The notes beneath the pieces are model-generated. The model was not told the DNA's origin, made no database searches, and saw only the letters and a program-made list of their open reading frames with translations. From Sphaerospermopsis aphanizomenoides BCCUSP55 (GTDB lineage Bacteria > Cyanobacteriota > Cyanobacteriia > Cyanobacteriales > Nostocaceae), in contig NZ_LUFH02000006.1 in the NCBI RefSeq assembly GCF_001586785.1, positions 1 through 64,000 of the forward strand: a DNA stretch of 64,000 bases. The letters run 5' to 3'. The position numbers and the translations under genes were made by a program. Shown here piece by piece: positions 62,776-64,000 of the stretch (its first letter is position 1; every line of letters starts with the position of its first letter).

Positions 62776-63283
62776 GTGAAAAATAAACAGCAAAAAATCA
62801 TCTTTCCCGGAGACATTTACTCCAATTAGGAACAGGTTTTATTGGTGCAGGAGTCGCTGTGAGTGTAGCTTCCAACTTAGTTACACCTGAAGTGGCTACC
62901 GCCCAAAATATTACTAACTTAATAGAGGCAATTAAGCCCGGAATTGAAAAATCTCAAGGACAACCAGGAGACAAACTAGGAAACACCTGTAAACCAAACA
63001 TTTGAGTGCAAATTGAAAACTTGAAATCTTGGGATCATCCCAAATGTGTAAGTTTATTTTTTTATTGAGGCCAAGACATGAAATGAACGAACCACGAAGG
63101 GACGAAGGACACGAAGGAAAGAAAGTTTTAGAGAGATTTTGCAGTGGGCAAGTTTATTTTTTCAAAATTGGGATGATCCCGAAATCTTCACCAGTCCTAT
63201 CAGAATTAATCATGACTAATAAACTCAAAATAGTCGGTGGTTATGACGATTTAGACACTGGTAAAGTCAGTTTAGTTAGTTAA
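62776..63283 (+). pseudogene. Decayed Tat-exported beta-carbonic anhydrase
   Basis: After GTG 62776 (KNKQQ) and about two frameshifts in short runs of A and T, the frame reads a twin-arginine signal, SRRHLLQLGTGFIGAGVA. It jumps after TPEVATAQ to NLIEAIKPGIEKSQGQPGDK, which matches the late part of beta-class carbonic anhydrases. A TGA stop (63003) follows. Then comes a MITE (63031-63180), and beyond it the C-terminus SPVLSELIMTNKLKIVGGYD resumes. The core with the zinc Cys-Asp-His-Cys residues is absent. It lies between ndhF and ndhD, a fitting place for a carbonic anhydrase. Confidence 0.72.
63031..63180. mobile_element. MITE with 8-bp target duplication inside the carbonic anhydrase pseudogene
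   Basis: A 150-bp element with ends GGGATCATCCCAA and its reverse complement. It is flanked by direct repeats GAAATCTT at 63023-63030 and 63181-63188. Subterminal AAGTTTATTTTTT is present on both sides. Related to the element at 55306-55468. Confidence 0.9.
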
Positions 63284-63364
63284 TTTAAATCAATTGGTAA
63301 AAGATAATTTAAGAAAACAATTACCAATTACCAATTAAAAATTACCCATTATCCATCATCAAAT

Positions 63365-64000
63365 ATGCTGAGTGTTTTAATTTGGTTGCCAATTATTGGT
63401 GCTACAATTATCGGATTTTTACCAGATACAATTATTCCTAAAACGAGAATTAGACTGGTATCTTTAACAATTGCTTTTTTAGTTCTGTTGTGGAATGTTT
63501 TTATACTGTTGAAATTTGATATCAATAGTCCAGGAATGCAGTTTCAAGAGTATTTACCTTGGAATGAAACTTTGGGGCTAAGTTATCAGTTAGGAGTTGA
63601 TGGGCTATCAATATTAATGTTGGTTTTAAACAGCCTATTAACTTGGATAGCTATTTACAGCAGTAGCCAAGATACCGAACGACCTCGGTTATTTTATTCC
63701 ATGATTTTATTAGTCAGTGGTGGCGTTGCTGGTGCTTTTTTAGCAGAAAATTTACTTCTCTTCTTCCTATTTTATGAACTGGAATTAATACCATTTTATT
63801 TATTAATTTCCATTTGGGGAGGAGAAAAACGTGCCTACGCTGGGATGAAATTCCTGATTTATACAGCAGTTTCCGGGGCGTTAATTCTGGCTACATTCTT
63901 AGGTGTTGTATGGTTAAGTGGTTCTCATAGTTTTGCCTTAGATGCTGTTACTACCCAAAACCTTTCTGCAGGAATGCAACTACTATTATTAGTGGGAATA
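63365..64000 (+). CDS. ndhD: NDH-1 subunit D of a CO2-uptake complex, 5' part
   Basis: Runs past the window end; 212 codons are visible from ATG 63365. MLSVLIWLPIIGATIIGFLP is the usual NdhD start. QLGVDGLSILMLVLNSLLTW and LLLFFLFYELELIPFYLLIS (with the conserved Glu) identify the NuoM/NdhD family, and GGEKRAYAGMKFLIYTA follows. With the upstream ndhF it should form the distal arm of a CO2-uptake NDH-1 complex. A third gene of the Cup type would be expected next but is not visible. Confidence 0.92.
   Translation, partial: MLSVLIWLPIIGATIIGFLPDTIIPKTRIRLVSLTIAFLVLLWNVFILLKFDINSPGMQFQEYLPWNETLGLSYQLGVDGLSILMLVLNSLLTWIAIYSSSQDTERPRLFYSMILLVSGGVAGAFLAENLLLFFLFYELELIPFYLLISIWGGEKRAYAGMKFLIYTAVSGALILATFLGVVWLSGSHSFALDAVTTQNLSAGMQLLLLVGI

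Noticed and set aside
63029-63283. An 84-residue gene across the MITE at 63031-63180
   Set aside because: The frame is mostly MITE sequence joined to the end of the carbonic anhydrase pseudogene.

Overview
The window comes from a chromosome of a filamentous, heterocyst-forming cyanobacterium (order Nostocales). The evidence is a hetF gene preceded by a tandem array of NsiR1-type small RNAs with HetR-class TCCGGA promoter boxes, a cyanobacterial PII gene, a CO2-uptake NDH-1 gene pair, frequent HIP1 octamers (GCGATCGC), and the heptamer repeats and miniature inverted-repeat elements (MITEs) common in this group. The sequence does not fix the genus.

Layout. 1-4.2 kb: tRNA-uridine hydroxylase (trhO), tRNA-Ala, a DUF938 methyltransferase, an acyltransferase and a type II thioesterase. 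4.2-7.5 kb is an accessory patch: a collapsed Rpn-family pseudogene, a stray copy of the thioesterase start, a NACHT NTPase split by a MITE-like insertion, and a HicBA toxin-antitoxin pair. 7.5-23.3 kb is mostly housekeeping: alkaline phosphatase, carotenoid oxygenase, acyltransferase, Deg protease, InrS-like metal sensor, histidine kinase, menH with an in-frame stop, GH104 muramidase, and several conserved proteins of unknown function. 23.4-33.4 kb is a seven-gene minus-strand run: fatty acyl-AMP ligase, acyl-CoA dehydrogenase, acyl carrier protein, MBOAT acyltransferase, SGNH-like protein, type II NADH dehydrogenase and an HTTM-DCC fusion. It looks like a dedicated system for activating, modifying and exporting an acyl group whose product I cannot name.

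34.4-38.4 kb holds the NsiR1 array and hetF. Seven copies of a roughly 56-nt element lie on the minus strand, each ending in a terminator hairpin and most with their own TCCGGA box. They are antisense to any hetF leader transcribed through them. glnB follows. 39-43.5 kb contains eroded toxin/nuclease genes, a ferrochelatase-family protein with a natural HHHHHH tail, and a gene bracketed by two nearly identical MITEs in inverted orientation. 43.6-49.9 kb has acetolactate synthase with an added zinc ribbon, a TerB-like acidic protein, a DacB-type peptidase and a two-gene AAA ATPase/DUF4276 cassette that may be a defence system. 50-53.9 kb is a Mrp-type Na+/H+ antiporter operon. 54-60.5 kb carries a degenerate ATPase, queD, a His-box membrane protein and an FHA-GAF-GGDEF-EAL regulator. 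60.8-64 kb is ndhF and the start of ndhD of a CO2-uptake NDH-1 complex, with the wreck of a Tat-exported beta-carbonic anhydrase between them. It lacks its catalytic core and carries a MITE with an 8-bp target duplication.

A window-wide pattern links many of these genes. The heptamer repeat AGGTGAC supplies or immediately follows the stop codon of seven minus-strand genes and encodes the last residues of several. All identifications are from reading the sequence; no database search was run.
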